64,000 bases of DNA from Microbacterium azadirachtae (GTDB lineage: Bacteria; Actinomycetota; Actinomycetes; Actinomycetales; Microbacteriaceae): the NCBI RefSeq assembly GCF_000956505.1, contig NZ_JYIX01000039.1, positions 248,001 to 312,000 on the forward strand, in the 5' to 3' direction. This document shows positions 1 through 8,629 of the stretch, piece by piece (position 1 is the stretch's first letter; the number at the start of each line of letters is the position of its first letter). Below the pieces are notes generated by a model. That model saw only the letters and a list, made by a program, of their open reading frames with translations. It was not told the origin of the DNA and searched no databases. The translations under genes and the position numbers were made by a program.

Positions 1-702
1 TCCTACACCGGTCTGGGATCGACGGCAGCTCAGCGCGAGCGCGAGCTGCGGCTGCTCGTGGCGGGGTGGGAGGGGCTGCAGATCCTGTGGCTCTACTTCC
101 CGGGCGAGATCGATCTGGTGGGTCAGCTCGCGCGGCACGAGAGCGATCTCCCCGGCAGTGCCGCCGTGGAGCCCGCCGTCGCCGCGGAGGTCGCCCAGGA
201 GGCCGCGGACTACGGCGAGGTGATCGCCGCGGCCGCGCGCCAGTACGCCGCGCACGGCTACTACGAGACGTCGATGCAGGCCGTCGCCGACGATGCGGGG
301 ATCACCCGCGCGGCGCTCATCCACACGGCGCCGACGAAGCGCGCCCTCCTCGACGCCGTGCTCTCCGGACTCTTCGGGGAGCCCGCCGATCACGCCGAGG
401 TGCTCGGACTCACCGCGCGGCCGCGGTGGATCACCGCGGCCGAGGTGGTCCTGATCTGCGAGGCGACCGTGCCGTCGCATCCGGCGCACGTGTTCTTCCG
501 CGAGCGCCTCGCAGATGCCAGGACGTCGGTCGAGGGCATGCTCGCGGACGAGGGCGTGAACGATCCCGCGATCGAGGCGGACTGGGTCGTCGGATCCTGT
601 CTCGGGATCCTCATCGCCTGGCTCTACGAGCCGGAGCTCGTGGATCCGTCGTCGCTGCTGCAGGGGATCCTCAGCCGCGTGCGCTCGCGCATGCAGCGCT
701 GA
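1..702 (+). CDS. Tandem TetR-family regulator, 5' end outside the window
   Basis: The frame is open from base 1, so the start lies upstream and 233 codons are visible. The first ~45 residues resemble the last helices of a TetR ligand-binding domain (LVAGWEGLQILWLY). A second, complete TetR module follows: an N-terminal DNA-binding domain at about residues 65-125 (ARQYAAHGYYETSMQAVADD, then GITRAALIHTAP) and its own C-terminal helices, ending in WLYEPELVD, which mirrors WLYFPGEID of the first module. The usual YHF(P/S)SK turn is replaced by IHTAPTK, so the second HTH may bind DNA differently. A GTG at 58 could start a shorter protein but would cut into the first module. The role is inferred to be repression of neighbouring sulfatase or transport genes; no operator was identified for it. 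Confidence 0.75.
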   Translation, partial: SYTGLGSTAAQRERELRLLVAGWEGLQILWLYFPGEIDLVGQLARHESDLPGSAAVEPAVAAEVAQEAADYGEVIAAAARQYAAHGYYETSMQAVADDAGITRAALIHTAPTKRALLDAVLSGLFGEPADHAEVLGLTARPRWITAAEVVLICEATVPSHPAHVFFRERLADARTSVEGMLADEGVNDPAIEADWVVGSCLGILIAWLYEPELVDPSSLLQGILSRVRSRMQR

Positions 703-737
703 TCCGCCCTCGCTCCGGTGCTCCCGCGGGGTCAGCG
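697..737. terminator. Hairpin overlapping the stop codons of two convergent genes
   Basis: CGCTGATCCGC at 697-707 pairs, with one bulge, with GCGGGGTCAGCG at 726-737. Both stop codons (TGA at 700-702 and the minus-strand TGA at 734-732) lie inside the arms. There is no T-run, so this is a probable bidirectional terminator rather than a canonical one. Confidence 0.4.
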
Positions 738-2582
738 TGCCGAGAGGATCGCCCTCACGTCGAACACCACGGAATCCGGCGTGTAGGTCCCGTCGAGCTG
801 GAAGAGCAGGTAGCGGGCGGCGCTCCCCAGGTACTCGTGTCCGCACCCCGCCGCGGTCTCGACGGCGTCGCGGTAGGGGCGGACGCGGTCGAGCTCGAGG
901 AAGGTCAGGGCGTTCGCCGCCTCGAGCCGTGACCACACGCTGTCGTGGTCGCGGAGGATCCCGGAGAGCGTGCGATAGGCCGCGTCGTCGCCCGTGATCC
1001 GGGCGAGCGCCTCGGCGGCGGGGGTCGCGACCGAGGCGTCCGGATCCTCGATCGCGCGTCGCAGGCCCTCGGCGGCGGGCGCGACGACGTGATCCGGGGA
1101 GAGCGCGAGCAGGCCGATCGCGCCCCATCTGCGCACCGTCGGGTCCTGATCCTCCAGGGCGGCGAGGAAGTCCTCGACGGCCGAGGCGTCCCGATCGGCA
1201 CCGCGGTCCGCGAGGGCGAGCACGCGCTCGAGCGGATAGGCGCCCGGCGCGCGGCTCTCGTCCCAGCCCTGCGTGGGGGAGTCCTCGGCGAGGAAGCCGT
1301 TGTCGTGCACGGCGAGGATGTGCGTGCGCAGAGCGGAGCGCAGCTCCGACTCGATGTCCGCGTGCGCCGTGGATCCGGCGAGGTTGACGACCTCGTGGGG
1401 ATCGCTCTCGAGGTCGTACAGCTCGGCCCCGGGGGCCGGCTGCCACCAGCGCTCCTGGGCGGCGTCGAGCCGGCCGTCGAGATGAGCCCGCTCCCACGCG
1501 CGGTAGCCCGCGGCGTTCCACGCGAACGCCTGATGCTGCAGATGCGGGCGGTGCGGCGTGTAGTTGCGGATGTAGCGGTAGCGCCCGCTGCGCACCGTGC
1601 GCGCCAGCTGATAGCGCTCGTCCATGCGGTTGCGCGCGCTGTAGGCGTGAGTGGGCAGGGCGCGCGTCAACGGCTCCGCCCCCATGCGGGCGGGGACGTC
1701 GAGGCCGGCGAGGTCCAGCAGGGTGGGGGCGATCGCAAGCGTCGAGACCGGCGAGGTGATACGCGCGCCGGGGGCGCCCAGTGGCGAGCCGAGTCGTTCG
1801 GGGGTGGCGATGACGAGGGGGACGTGCACGCCCTCCTCGTAGAGGAACCGCTTGCTGCGCGGCATCACCCCGCCGTGGTCGGAAGTGAGCAGGATGATCG
1901 TGTCGTCGGCGAGGCCGTCCTCCGCGAGCTGGGCCAGGAGATCGGCGACGAACGCGTCGTACGCGGCGACGGCGGAGTAGTAGACGGAGAAGTCACGGCG
2001 CACGGCGGGGTCGTCGGGCAGATAGGGCGGGACTTCGACGGCGTCGAGAGGGACCGCGGGCGGGAAGGGCTTCCGGTCCATCTGGGCGAGGAACGGCGCG
2101 AGCGCCGTCATGAACGGCGACTCCTCGTCGAACACCGAGGACTCGTGCGAGGCATCGAAGTTGAACACCGCGACGAACGGTGCGCCGTCTGGACGATTGC
2201 GCCAGTGCGCGGTCGCCGAGCTCTCCGCCCAGATCTCATCGGGATCGAAGGCCGCGTTGTAGTCGGTCTTGGCGTTGTTGGTGCAGTAGTAGCCGGCGTC
2301 CCGGAAGAGCTCCGGATAGGTGGTCATCCAGTCCGGCACCGGTGCCGCCGCCCTCATCCGATCGGCGGGGGAGTGGCTCTCCGGAGCGATGCCGGTGAGC
2401 AGGCCGAACCGCGAGGGGGCGCACACCGGTGCGGGCGAGCTCGCCGCCGTGAACACGACCCCGCGATCCGCGAGGGCGTCGATCGCGGGTGTGACGGCGA
2501 GGCGGTCGCCGTAGCAGCCGAACCACGGCGGGCAGTCCTCCGAGACGATCCAGAGCACATTGGGGCGCTTATCCGAGTCCAC
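732..2582 (-). CDS. Sulfatase (SGSH-like) with C-terminal HEAT-like repeats
   Basis: This 616-aa type I sulfatase hydrolyses sulfate esters or N-sulfates; the substrate is unknown. The N-terminus (RPNVLWIVSEDCPPWFGCYG) carries the metal-binding Asp region. The formylglycine motif is CAPSR with Cys54, so it needs Cys-to-formylglycine maturation; no maturase is in the window. SDHG at mid-protein is another conserved sulfatase motif. After the catalytic domain (to about residue 430) the last ~160 residues are Ala/Leu-rich helical pairs of HEAT type (for example DQDPTVRRWGAIGLLAL). No signal peptide is evident, so it is probably cytoplasmic and acts on imported substrate. The GTG start is supported by AGAGG five bases upstream. 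The divergent MFS gene shares its operator, which suggests a joint uptake and desulfation pathway. Confidence 0.88.
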   Translation of the reverse strand: MDSDKRPNVLWIVSEDCPPWFGCYGDRLAVTPAIDALADRGVVFTAASSPAPVCAPSRFGLLTGIAPESHSPADRMRAAAPVPDWMTTYPELFRDAGYYCTNNAKTDYNAAFDPDEIWAESSATAHWRNRPDGAPFVAVFNFDASHESSVFDEESPFMTALAPFLAQMDRKPFPPAVPLDAVEVPPYLPDDPAVRRDFSVYYSAVAAYDAFVADLLAQLAEDGLADDTIILLTSDHGGVMPRSKRFLYEEGVHVPLVIATPERLGSPLGAPGARITSPVSTLAIAPTLLDLAGLDVPARMGAEPLTRALPTHAYSARNRMDERYQLARTVRSGRYRYIRNYTPHRPHLQHQAFAWNAAGYRAWERAHLDGRLDAAQERWWQPAPGAELYDLESDPHEVVNLAGSTAHADIESELRSALRTHILAVHDNGFLAEDSPTQGWDESRAPGAYPLERVLALADRGADRDASAVEDFLAALEDQDPTVRRWGAIGLLALSPDHVVAPAAEGLRRAIEDPDASVATPAAEALARITGDDAAYRTLSGILRDHDSVWSRLEAANALTFLELDRVRPYRDAVETAAGCGHEYLGSAARYLLFQLDGTYTPDSVVFDVRAILSAR

Positions 2583-2595
2583 GTCGACCTCTTTC

Positions 2596-2644
2596 TAACT
2601 ACCGAGTATTCAGTAGTTATAACAGAGCGGGTGAGATTGGCCAA
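2596..2644 (-). promoter_or_regulatory. Sulfatase promoter with TetR-type operator
   Basis: On the minus strand, -35 TTGGCC (2644-2639) and -10 TATAAC (2621-2616) are separated by 17 bases. The palindrome CTACCGAGTATTCAGTAG (core 2599-2616, arms extending to 2596-2619) covers the -10 and the likely start site. The near-identical element at 3321-3338 in front of the divergent TetR/MFS pair makes the intervening TetR protein the likely ligand. Confidence 0.7.
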
Positions 2645-2675
2645 CCGCGCGATCTCCGCGTCGTGTCGTCGCAGG

Positions 2676-3281
2676 TCAGGCGCGGGCGAGGGGAGCGACG
2701 GCCGCATCGAAGGCGGCGATGAGGTCGAAGCCCGGCCGCAGCAGGTATTGCAGCTGCAGCCCGTCCATGAGCGCGATGATCTGCGATGCGGCGTCGTCCG
2801 CATCGAGATCGGGGGTGAGCCGCCCGGCGCGGACGTCGCGGCGCAGGTAGTCCCTGAACTGCACGACCGCTCCGCGGTACCGGCGCAGGAAGTAGTCGTG
2901 GGCGGGGTGCTCCGGATCCGTCGCCTCCGCGGCGAGCGTCACGAACAGTCGCATGAATCCGGGGCGCTCCAGGTTTCTACGCAGGATGTGGCGGCAGGAC
3001 TCCAGGGTGCCGCCGCTCGCGTATGCGGCGTCCAGCGCCTCCTGATCCGCCTCATTGCGGCGCTCGAGCGCCGCCAGCAGCAAGTCCTCCTTGGTGGGGA
3101 AGTAGTGCAGCAGGCCCTGGATGGTGAGCCCGATCTCATCGGCGACGGTCTTCAGGGATCCCTGCCGGTAGCCCTGGCGCCCGAACACGGCGACGGCGGC
3201 GTCCAGGATCTGCGCGCGGCGCTCCTCGGGGTTGAGCCGGGCTGCCCTGGTGCGCCGGGTCGGCGTCGACTGATCCGTCAT
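2676..3281 (-). CDS. TetR/AcrR-family transcriptional repressor
   Basis: A 201-aa TetR regulator of standard size. The N-terminal HTH spans about residues 20-65 (RAQILDAAVAVFGRQGY, then GLTIQGLLHYFPTKEDLL), followed by a helical ligand domain that probably senses a sulfated substrate or its product. It lies between the sulfatase and the divergent MFS gene, and copies of one palindrome occur upstream of both, so it is inferred to repress sulfatase, transporter and itself. The ATG is preceded by TACGAT and a six-base spacer (CAGGAC), which reads either as a -10 of a leaderless message or as a weak AGGA ribosome site. Confidence 0.9.
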   Translation of the reverse strand: MTDQSTPTRRTRAARLNPEERRAQILDAAVAVFGRQGYRQGSLKTVADEIGLTIQGLLHYFPTKEDLLLAALERRNEADQEALDAAYASGGTLESCRHILRRNLERPGFMRLFVTLAAEATDPEHPAHDYFLRRYRGAVVQFRDYLRRDVRAGRLTPDLDADDAASQIIALMDGLQLQYLLRPGFDLIAAFDAAVAPLARA

Positions 3282-3311
3282 GTCCTGATCGTATCGATTT
3301 CGGCGGAGGTC

Positions 3312-3342
3312 TTGCGTTATCTACTGAGTACTCGGTAAATAT
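3312..3342. promoter_or_regulatory. Operator/promoter between tetR and the MFS gene
   Basis: On the plus strand TTGCGT (3312-3317) and TAAATA (3336-3341) are 18 bases apart. The palindrome CTACTGAGTACTCGGTA (3321-3337, centred on GAGTACTC) fills the spacer. It matches the sulfatase operator at 2596-2619. Transcription would begin near 3348, downstream of the ATG at 3341, which favours a later translation start for the MFS gene. Confidence 0.65.
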
Positions 3343-3373
3343 GGATCACCCGCCAGAGAAAGGCCACACCGCC

Positions 3374-4687
3374 GTGGACGAACACCGCACCGATGCAGCA
3401 CCCCTCGATCCGATGGCCGCGACGGCCTCCGTGACGGCGGAGGAGTCCGTGCCGCCTGCCGCGCCCGAACGGCTCGTCACGGCAGGCTTCCAGACCTCCC
3501 TGTTCTTCGCCTTCCTCGGCACCTGGACCGCTCTGCTGCCCGCGACGGGGATCACCCTGGCGCTCAAGGTGAATCAGATCGATCCGGCCGGCAAGGCGAC
3601 GAGCCTCTCCCTCGTGCTGGGGGTCGGCGCCTTCGTGGCCCTCGTCGCGCAGAACATCTTCGGAGCGCTGAGCGATCGCACGTCGAGCCGGTTCGGCATG
3701 CGCCGCCCCTGGATCCTGGGCGGGATGGTGACCGGAGCCGCAAGTCTCCTCGGCCTCGCGTTCGCCTCGAACATCCCGATGCTGGTCGGCACGTGGGCGC
3801 TCACCCAGCTGACCTTCAACATCCTGCTCGCCGGGCTCAACCCCGTCATCCCCGATCAGGTGCCGCGGCGCCAGCTCGGCCGGGTGTCCGGCCTGATCGG
3901 GATCACCCAGGTCATCGCCGGTGTCGCGGGCGCCTTCCTCGCGCAGGCATTCCTGCCCGATCTGACCGCCGCGATCCTGATCCCCGGCGTCGCTCTGCTC
4001 GTGCTCGTGACCGTGTTCCTGTTCGTGCTCAAGGATCGCCGGCTCCGCCGCGAGGACGTCGCGCCGTTCGACCTGCTGCTGTTCCTGAAGGCGTTCTGGA
4101 CGAGCCCCCGCAAGGCTCCCGACTTCGCCCTCGCCTGGGTCTCCCGCCTGCTCGTCACGTTCGGCAACATGACGCTCGCGAACTACCAGCTCTACTTCCT
4201 GCTCGATCGCTTCGGGTTCACGCAGGCGAACGTCGGGCAGGCCGTGCTCCTGCTCACGCTCATCGGCGCCGCGACGACCATCCCCACGAGCATCCTGCTC
4301 GGGCGGCTGTCCGATCGGCTGGGGCGGCGCAAGATGTTCGTGCTGCTCTCGGCGATCATCGTCGCGGTGGCGCACATCGTCGCGGCGATGGCCCCCTCGT
4401 TCGCGGTGTTCGTGATCGCGGCCGTCGTCGCCGGCCTCGCGCTCGGCGCCTATCTCGCGGTGGATCAGGCGCTCATCGCCGAGGTGCTGCCCTCCCGTGG
4501 CGATGTCGCGAAGGACATGGGCGTGCTGCACCTCGCGAACGTGCTGCCGCAGACGCTCGTCCCGGTCACGGCGCCGCTGTTCCTGATGATCGGCGGCGGC
4601 GACAACTACGCGGCGCTCTTCATCGGCGGCGCGATCGTCGCGATCATCGGCGCGATCGTCAACCAGTTCATCCGCTCCGTGCGCTGA
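3374..4687 (+). CDS. MFS transporter, likely substrate importer of the sulfatase regulon
   Basis: A 437-aa major facilitator with about twelve hydrophobic segments. The cytoplasmic loop motif between TM2 and TM3 reads GALSDRTSSRFGMRRPW, and an equivalent GRLSDRLGRRK lies mid-protein, both typical of MFS. It diverges from tetR and shares the sulfatase operator, so import of a sulfated compound is inferred. I chose GTG at 3374 because AGAAAGG sits ten bases upstream. The in-frame ATG at 3341 would add 11 residues but abuts the operator, has no ribosome site and precedes the predicted transcription start. Confidence 0.85.
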   Translation: MDEHRTDAAPLDPMAATASVTAEESVPPAAPERLVTAGFQTSLFFAFLGTWTALLPATGITLALKVNQIDPAGKATSLSLVLGVGAFVALVAQNIFGALSDRTSSRFGMRRPWILGGMVTGAASLLGLAFASNIPMLVGTWALTQLTFNILLAGLNPVIPDQVPRRQLGRVSGLIGITQVIAGVAGAFLAQAFLPDLTAAILIPGVALLVLVTVFLFVLKDRRLRREDVAPFDLLLFLKAFWTSPRKAPDFALAWVSRLLVTFGNMTLANYQLYFLLDRFGFTQANVGQAVLLLTLIGAATTIPTSILLGRLSDRLGRRKMFVLLSAIIVAVAHIVAAMAPSFAVFVIAAVVAGLALGAYLAVDQALIAEVLPSRGDVAKDMGVLHLANVLPQTLVPVTAPLFLMIGGGDNYAALFIGGAIVAIIGAIVNQFIRSVR

Positions 4688-4693
4688 CGACCG

Positions 4694-4735
4694 CGACGAA
4701 GCGGCCCGCCTCCGAGGAGACGGGCCGCTTCGTCG
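4694..4735. terminator. Bidirectional terminator between convergent MFS genes
   Basis: A perfect 15-bp stem, CGACGAAGCGGCCCG (4694-4708) against 4721-4735, with a 12-base loop. It lies between two convergent genes and has no long T-run. Confidence 0.65.
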
Positions 4736-4756
4736 TGCGGGCGGGGCGATGCAGAG

Positions 4757-6124
4757 TCAGGAGGTGAGTTCGAGTCGACGCGACTCGAGCTCGTCGGCGA
4801 CCCTCCTCACGTCGCGCGGGTAGGTGCGGTAGAGGATCCCGAGCACGGCCGCGTTCACGAGCATGAGGATCACGAGCACCCAGAGGAACACGGTCTGCAG
4901 GCCGAGGGCGTTGGCGAGGAAGCCGGCGCCGATCGAGAACAGGGCCCAGCCGATCGCCTCGAAGATCGTGATCATGATCGCGAAGGCCTGGCCGCGCAGC
5001 TCGGGCAGAGTGATCGCCATGATGATCGGCCGGTTCACGCCGGGGTTCATTCCCTGCGCGATGCCCATCAGCCCCCAGATCAGCGCATAGGCGCCGATGC
5101 CGGCATAGGCGAACTGGGTGCCGAAGAACGCGACGACCGCGAAGAGCACCTGCGCGGCCTGGATGTAGGCGACGCGACCGCGCTGCGGGGCACGACGGTC
5201 GAGGACGCCGACGAGGAATCCTCCGCCGAGCGTGCCGAGGAAGTATCCGATGCCGAACGGGAGCGCCGCGATCGCGGCGGTGGCGTTGTCGAAACCGCGC
5301 ACCGTGACGAGGAACTGGATGCCGAACACGCCGATCAGCAGATGCCCGGAGAGCAGGCGCGAGACCATCATCACCACGTAGGAGGGGATCCGGAACAGCG
5401 ACATCACGCTGCGGAACGTGGGTTTCACCTCCGCGCGCTTCGCGGCGTCGAGGCCGGCCAGCTGCTTCTCCGCGGCGCCGACGCCCGGATCCTTGAAGAG
5501 CGCGAGGATCGCGACGCCGGCGAGGATGCAGACGCCGCCGAGCGCCCACATGCCCCAGCGCCAGCCGTCGGCGAAGTGCGAGAGCTGCGCGATGAGCGGG
5601 CTGAGGACCGCTCCGATGCCGGCGGCGGCGCCGTAGAAGATGCCGACCGCGCGGGCGCGGTTCTTGTCGTCGAACAGATCCGAAACCACGGCGTTGGCGA
5701 TCGGCTGCGCGCCGATGAGCGCGGCGGCCATCAGGGTGTTGAAGACCAGGAGGGCCAGGAAGTCGCCCGAGAAGCCTGCGGCGATGCCGAAGACCCCGGC
5801 CAGGGCCGTGCTGAGCGCGAGCGCCGTGCGACGCGACGTCCTGCTCGAGATCCAGACCCAGGCGGGCCCGAACGGCACCGAGATGATCTTCCCCGCGGCC
5901 GCGAGCAGGCCCAGATGGCCGTTGTCGAGGCCGAGGGCCTTCGCGATCGTCGGGAACAGCGTCGTGGTCAGGCCGCCCTCCGTGCCGTCGACCACGAGCA
6001 TGCCGGTCAGGGTGAAGAGGTTGCGCCACCGGTGCGGCACATGCGCCGCCTTCTCGGCACGGATCACCGACGTGGGCGTGCCCGCCGGCGGCGCGAGGGG
6101 AGGGGCGGATTCGGGTGCGGACAT
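4757..6124 (-). CDS. MFS transporter of the PadR/sulfatase operon
   Basis: A 455-aa major facilitator with about twelve membrane segments; the TM2-TM3 loop motif is degenerate (GPAWVWISSRTSRRTALAL). It ends the minus-strand operon padR, sulfatase, transporter, 64 bases after the sulfatase stop. An ATG six codons upstream (6142) is open, but AGGAG lies between the two ATGs, six bases before 6124, so 6124 is the better start. Likely role: import of the sulfated substrate or export of its product. Direction and substrate cannot be read from sequence. Confidence 0.87.
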   Translation of the reverse strand: MSAPESAPPLAPPAGTPTSVIRAEKAAHVPHRWRNLFTLTGMLVVDGTEGGLTTTLFPTIAKALGLDNGHLGLLAAAGKIISVPFGPAWVWISSRTSRRTALALSTALAGVFGIAAGFSGDFLALLVFNTLMAAALIGAQPIANAVVSDLFDDKNRARAVGIFYGAAAGIGAVLSPLIAQLSHFADGWRWGMWALGGVCILAGVAILALFKDPGVGAAEKQLAGLDAAKRAEVKPTFRSVMSLFRIPSYVVMMVSRLLSGHLLIGVFGIQFLVTVRGFDNATAAIAALPFGIGYFLGTLGGGFLVGVLDRRAPQRGRVAYIQAAQVLFAVVAFFGTQFAYAGIGAYALIWGLMGIAQGMNPGVNRPIIMAITLPELRGQAFAIMITIFEAIGWALFSIGAGFLANALGLQTVFLWVLVILMLVNAAVLGILYRTYPRDVRRVADELESRRLELTS

Positions 6125-6188
6125 GGGGGTCTCCTGGATCATCGTCGATCGTCGAGCGGGGTGGGTGAGGGGTGGAGCGGGATGGAGG

Positions 6189-7967
6189 TCAGAGAGCGGC
6201 GAGGTCCTCGGCGACGCCGCGCAGCAGCGCCGGGGGCAGGGCGATCATCGCCGCGAGCTGGTAGAGCGACGTGCTGCCGAGCATGCCGAGGGTCTCGGTG
6301 TGCACGAGCTGCGGCACCGCGCCCCGCAGCACCTCGAGCGCGAGCGGATGCGACAGCAGCTCGGGCAGAGGTGTGCCGAGGCCGAACCGTCCGGCCGGGA
6401 AGTCGCCGAGCGGGGGGAGCGGCTGCGCGGCGGCGCTCGCGAGCGCCGCCTGCGCGGCGACGAGCAGGTGCTCCTCGCCGGGCTCCGCGTCCGCGGGGAT
6501 CCCGAGCCGCACGTACTGGCTCTCGGGGGCGTCGTTCTCGTGCAGGAGCCGGGCGAGCAGGCGGAGCATCCGCAGCTCGAGCGCGGGATCGTCGAGAGGG
6601 TGCAGCTGCTGCGGATCCTCTTCCAGATCGAACAGCAGTGTGCCGTGCAGGTACGGGCTCACCATCGCAGAGCCGCGCAGTCGCAGCGGGCGCACGCCCT
6701 TCATGAACGGGAACGGCTCGGCGAGCTCGGCGCCGGCGAACTCCGCGGGCGCGAACCGTCCGCGCATGTGCGTCGGCATGAGGGTGTACTCCTCGAGCGG
6801 CGCGTTCTGCGGCGTCGCGCACGCGCGCATGTAGACATGGCGCCCGTCGGTGACGTTCACGTGCCCTCCGTGGATGCCGAACAGCGCGCCCTCGTGGACC
6901 GGGGTGACCGGCGCGTCCGCTCCGTCTCGGGCCTCGGACCCGCCGGGGCGGAGCGCGATCCCGAGCATGTCGTCGGTGGGCGCGACGTCGAAGAGATCGA
7001 GCAGGGTCGGGGCGATGTCGATGGTCTGCACCAGATCGTCGTTGCGGGTGCCGGCCTGGCCCGTGCGCGGATCCCAGAGGAAGGCGGGCAGGTGCACGAG
7101 CTCCTCGAACCAGGGCTGCACGCTCTTCGCCCACCAGCCGTGCTCACCGAGGAGGAACCCGTGATCGGTGTTCACCAGCAGCAGGGTGTCGTCCCACATG
7201 TCGTGCTCGTCCATGAAGTCCAGCACCCGTCCCAGGGACCGGTCGCACATCGAGACGAGCGCCTTGTACTCGTAGCGGGCGTGCTCGACCTGGTCCGCGG
7301 GTTCGGTGACCTTCGCGTAGGGCGGCCAGTCGAACTCGGGGCCCTCGTAGCGATGCGGGTAGAGCCGGCGGTACTCCTCGTACGTGAAGAACGGCTCGTG
7401 CGGGTCGAAGCACTCGATCTGCAGGAACCACTTGTCCGCGTCCGCGTTCGTGGCGAGGAATTCCAGCCCGGCGTCGAACGTGCGGGTCTGCGGATGCTCG
7501 GTCTCGCGCGTGAGGTATCCGCGGTTGATGGCGTCCTGCCGATGCAGGCGATCCTTGAAGCCGGTCAGCGGTCCCGTCGCCGCGACGTCGGCCTTCCACG
7601 CGTCGCCCTCCTGACCGCGGAAGAACTCCCAGGTCGTGTACCGCGTGTGGTACGTCGCGCCGCCGTCCTCCCAGTAGTGCGGGTGGTCGCTCGCGAGGTG
7701 CGTGTGCACGCCCGCCTTGCCGAGCATCTCCGGCATCGAGTCGTCCCAGGGCTCGAGCGGGCCCCAGGAGCGGTGCAGGAAGTTGTGCCGTCCGGTGTGC
7801 AGTTCACGACGGGCGGGCATGCACGGCATGGATCCGGCGTAGAACCGGTCGAAGGTCACGGTCCGCTCGGCGAGACGGCGGAAGTTCGGGGCGTGGATCT
7901 CGTCCGAGCCGTACGGCGGCAGCAGATGCCGGTTCAGGCTGTCGAACATGACCATGATCGCGCGCAT
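6189..7967 (-). CDS. Sulfatase with CMPAR active-site motif
   Basis: A 592-aa type I sulfatase without an evident signal peptide. It opens with MRAIMVMFDSLNRHLLPPYG (metal-binding Asp9), and the maturation motif is CMPAR at Cys49. The usual Ser at the fourth position is Ala, but the essential C-x-P-x-R frame is kept. NTDHGFLLGEHGW is the conserved DHG block. Unlike the sulfatase at 732-2582, it has no HEAT region. Its ATG overlaps the padR stop as TGATG, so the two are translationally coupled. The frame stays open far upstream, but padR and the coupled ATG fix the start. Probably hydrolyses a small sulfate ester delivered by the neighbouring MFS protein. Confidence 0.88.
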   Translation of the reverse strand: MRAIMVMFDSLNRHLLPPYGSDEIHAPNFRRLAERTVTFDRFYAGSMPCMPARRELHTGRHNFLHRSWGPLEPWDDSMPEMLGKAGVHTHLASDHPHYWEDGGATYHTRYTTWEFFRGQEGDAWKADVAATGPLTGFKDRLHRQDAINRGYLTRETEHPQTRTFDAGLEFLATNADADKWFLQIECFDPHEPFFTYEEYRRLYPHRYEGPEFDWPPYAKVTEPADQVEHARYEYKALVSMCDRSLGRVLDFMDEHDMWDDTLLLVNTDHGFLLGEHGWWAKSVQPWFEELVHLPAFLWDPRTGQAGTRNDDLVQTIDIAPTLLDLFDVAPTDDMLGIALRPGGSEARDGADAPVTPVHEGALFGIHGGHVNVTDGRHVYMRACATPQNAPLEEYTLMPTHMRGRFAPAEFAGAELAEPFPFMKGVRPLRLRGSAMVSPYLHGTLLFDLEEDPQQLHPLDDPALELRMLRLLARLLHENDAPESQYVRLGIPADAEPGEEHLLVAAQAALASAAAQPLPPLGDFPAGRFGLGTPLPELLSHPLALEVLRGAVPQLVHTETLGMLGSTSLYQLAAMIALPPALLRGVAEDLAAL

Positions 7968-8623
7968 CAGCGGGTCGCTCCGCTCTCGGACGCCTCGGCG
8001 GCTCCGGGTCTGTCCGAAGCAGCCCTGGTCGATGCGGCGGGGTTCGAGGCCGCCGGAGCCGATCCGATCACGCCGTCGAGCAGATCGCGGCGCAGCTCGC
8101 GCAGCATGTCCATGTAGCCGTCGATCGCGGCCATGCCGTAGATGTGGCCGCGCTCGTTGAGTGCCGCAGCGAGCTCGTAGTCGAACTCGACGTCCGGATC
8201 GACCTGCAGGGTGCGGTCGCGGAGGCGGAAGCGCACGACCTGGTCCTCGCGCGCGGTGAGCTCGGTCTCGATGAGGTCGATGAGCTGTTCCCGGGTCATG
8301 AACCCCGCGAAGCTGAGGCGCGCGCCGAACTCCGGATCCTGGAACCGGCTCGGCGGGCTGTAGGGGCCGGTGAGCCAGTCGAGCAGGACGGTCATGCCCT
8401 CGGGGGTGACCCGGTAGATCTTCGCGTCCTGGGCCCCTGGGCGGTCGTCGACCGTGAAGAGGACCCAGCCGCGCTCGACCATGCCGGCGAGCGAGCGGTA
8501 CACCTGGCTCATCGTCGTGTTCGAGCGCAGGAAGCGTCCGTGCGTGTCGAGGTAGCGCTTGATCTCGTAGCCGGTGGACGGCTTCTCGCCGATCAGGCCG
8601 AGGAGGAGGTGCTCGAGCTTCAT
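7967..8623 (-). CDS. PadR-family transcriptional regulator
   Basis: A 218-aa regulator. The N-terminal winged helix spans about residues 1-95 (LEHLLLGLIGEKPSTGYEIK, then MSQVYRSLAGMVERGWV), and the longer C-terminal helical region (Vir-type) would mediate dimerization or ligand sensing. The tail after residue 185 is Ala/Pro-rich and probably disordered. It is first in the operon with a sulfatase and an MFS gene. Two ATGAC-N6-GTCAT operators lie directly upstream, indicating autoregulation. TAGGTT ends six bases before the ATG, so the message may be leaderless. Confidence 0.92.
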   Translation of the reverse strand: MKLEHLLLGLIGEKPSTGYEIKRYLDTHGRFLRSNTTMSQVYRSLAGMVERGWVLFTVDDRPGAQDAKIYRVTPEGMTVLLDWLTGPYSPPSRFQDPEFGARLSFAGFMTREQLIDLIETELTAREDQVVRFRLRDRTLQVDPDVEFDYELAAALNERGHIYGMAAIDGYMDMLRELRRDLLDGVIGSAPAASNPAASTRAASDRPGAAEASESGATR

Positions 8624-8629
8624 TGATCC

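Noticed and set aside
945..3338. 797-aa open frame opposite the sulfatase and tetR genes
   Set aside because: Composition is Arg/Gly/Val-rich with no domain, and it lies antisense to two genes with clear motifs and promoters; a high-GC shadow frame.
3317..4531. 404-aa Glu/Arg/His-rich frame opposite the MFS gene
   Set aside because: Charged repetitive composition reflects the complement of a hydrophobic coding sequence; no known domain.
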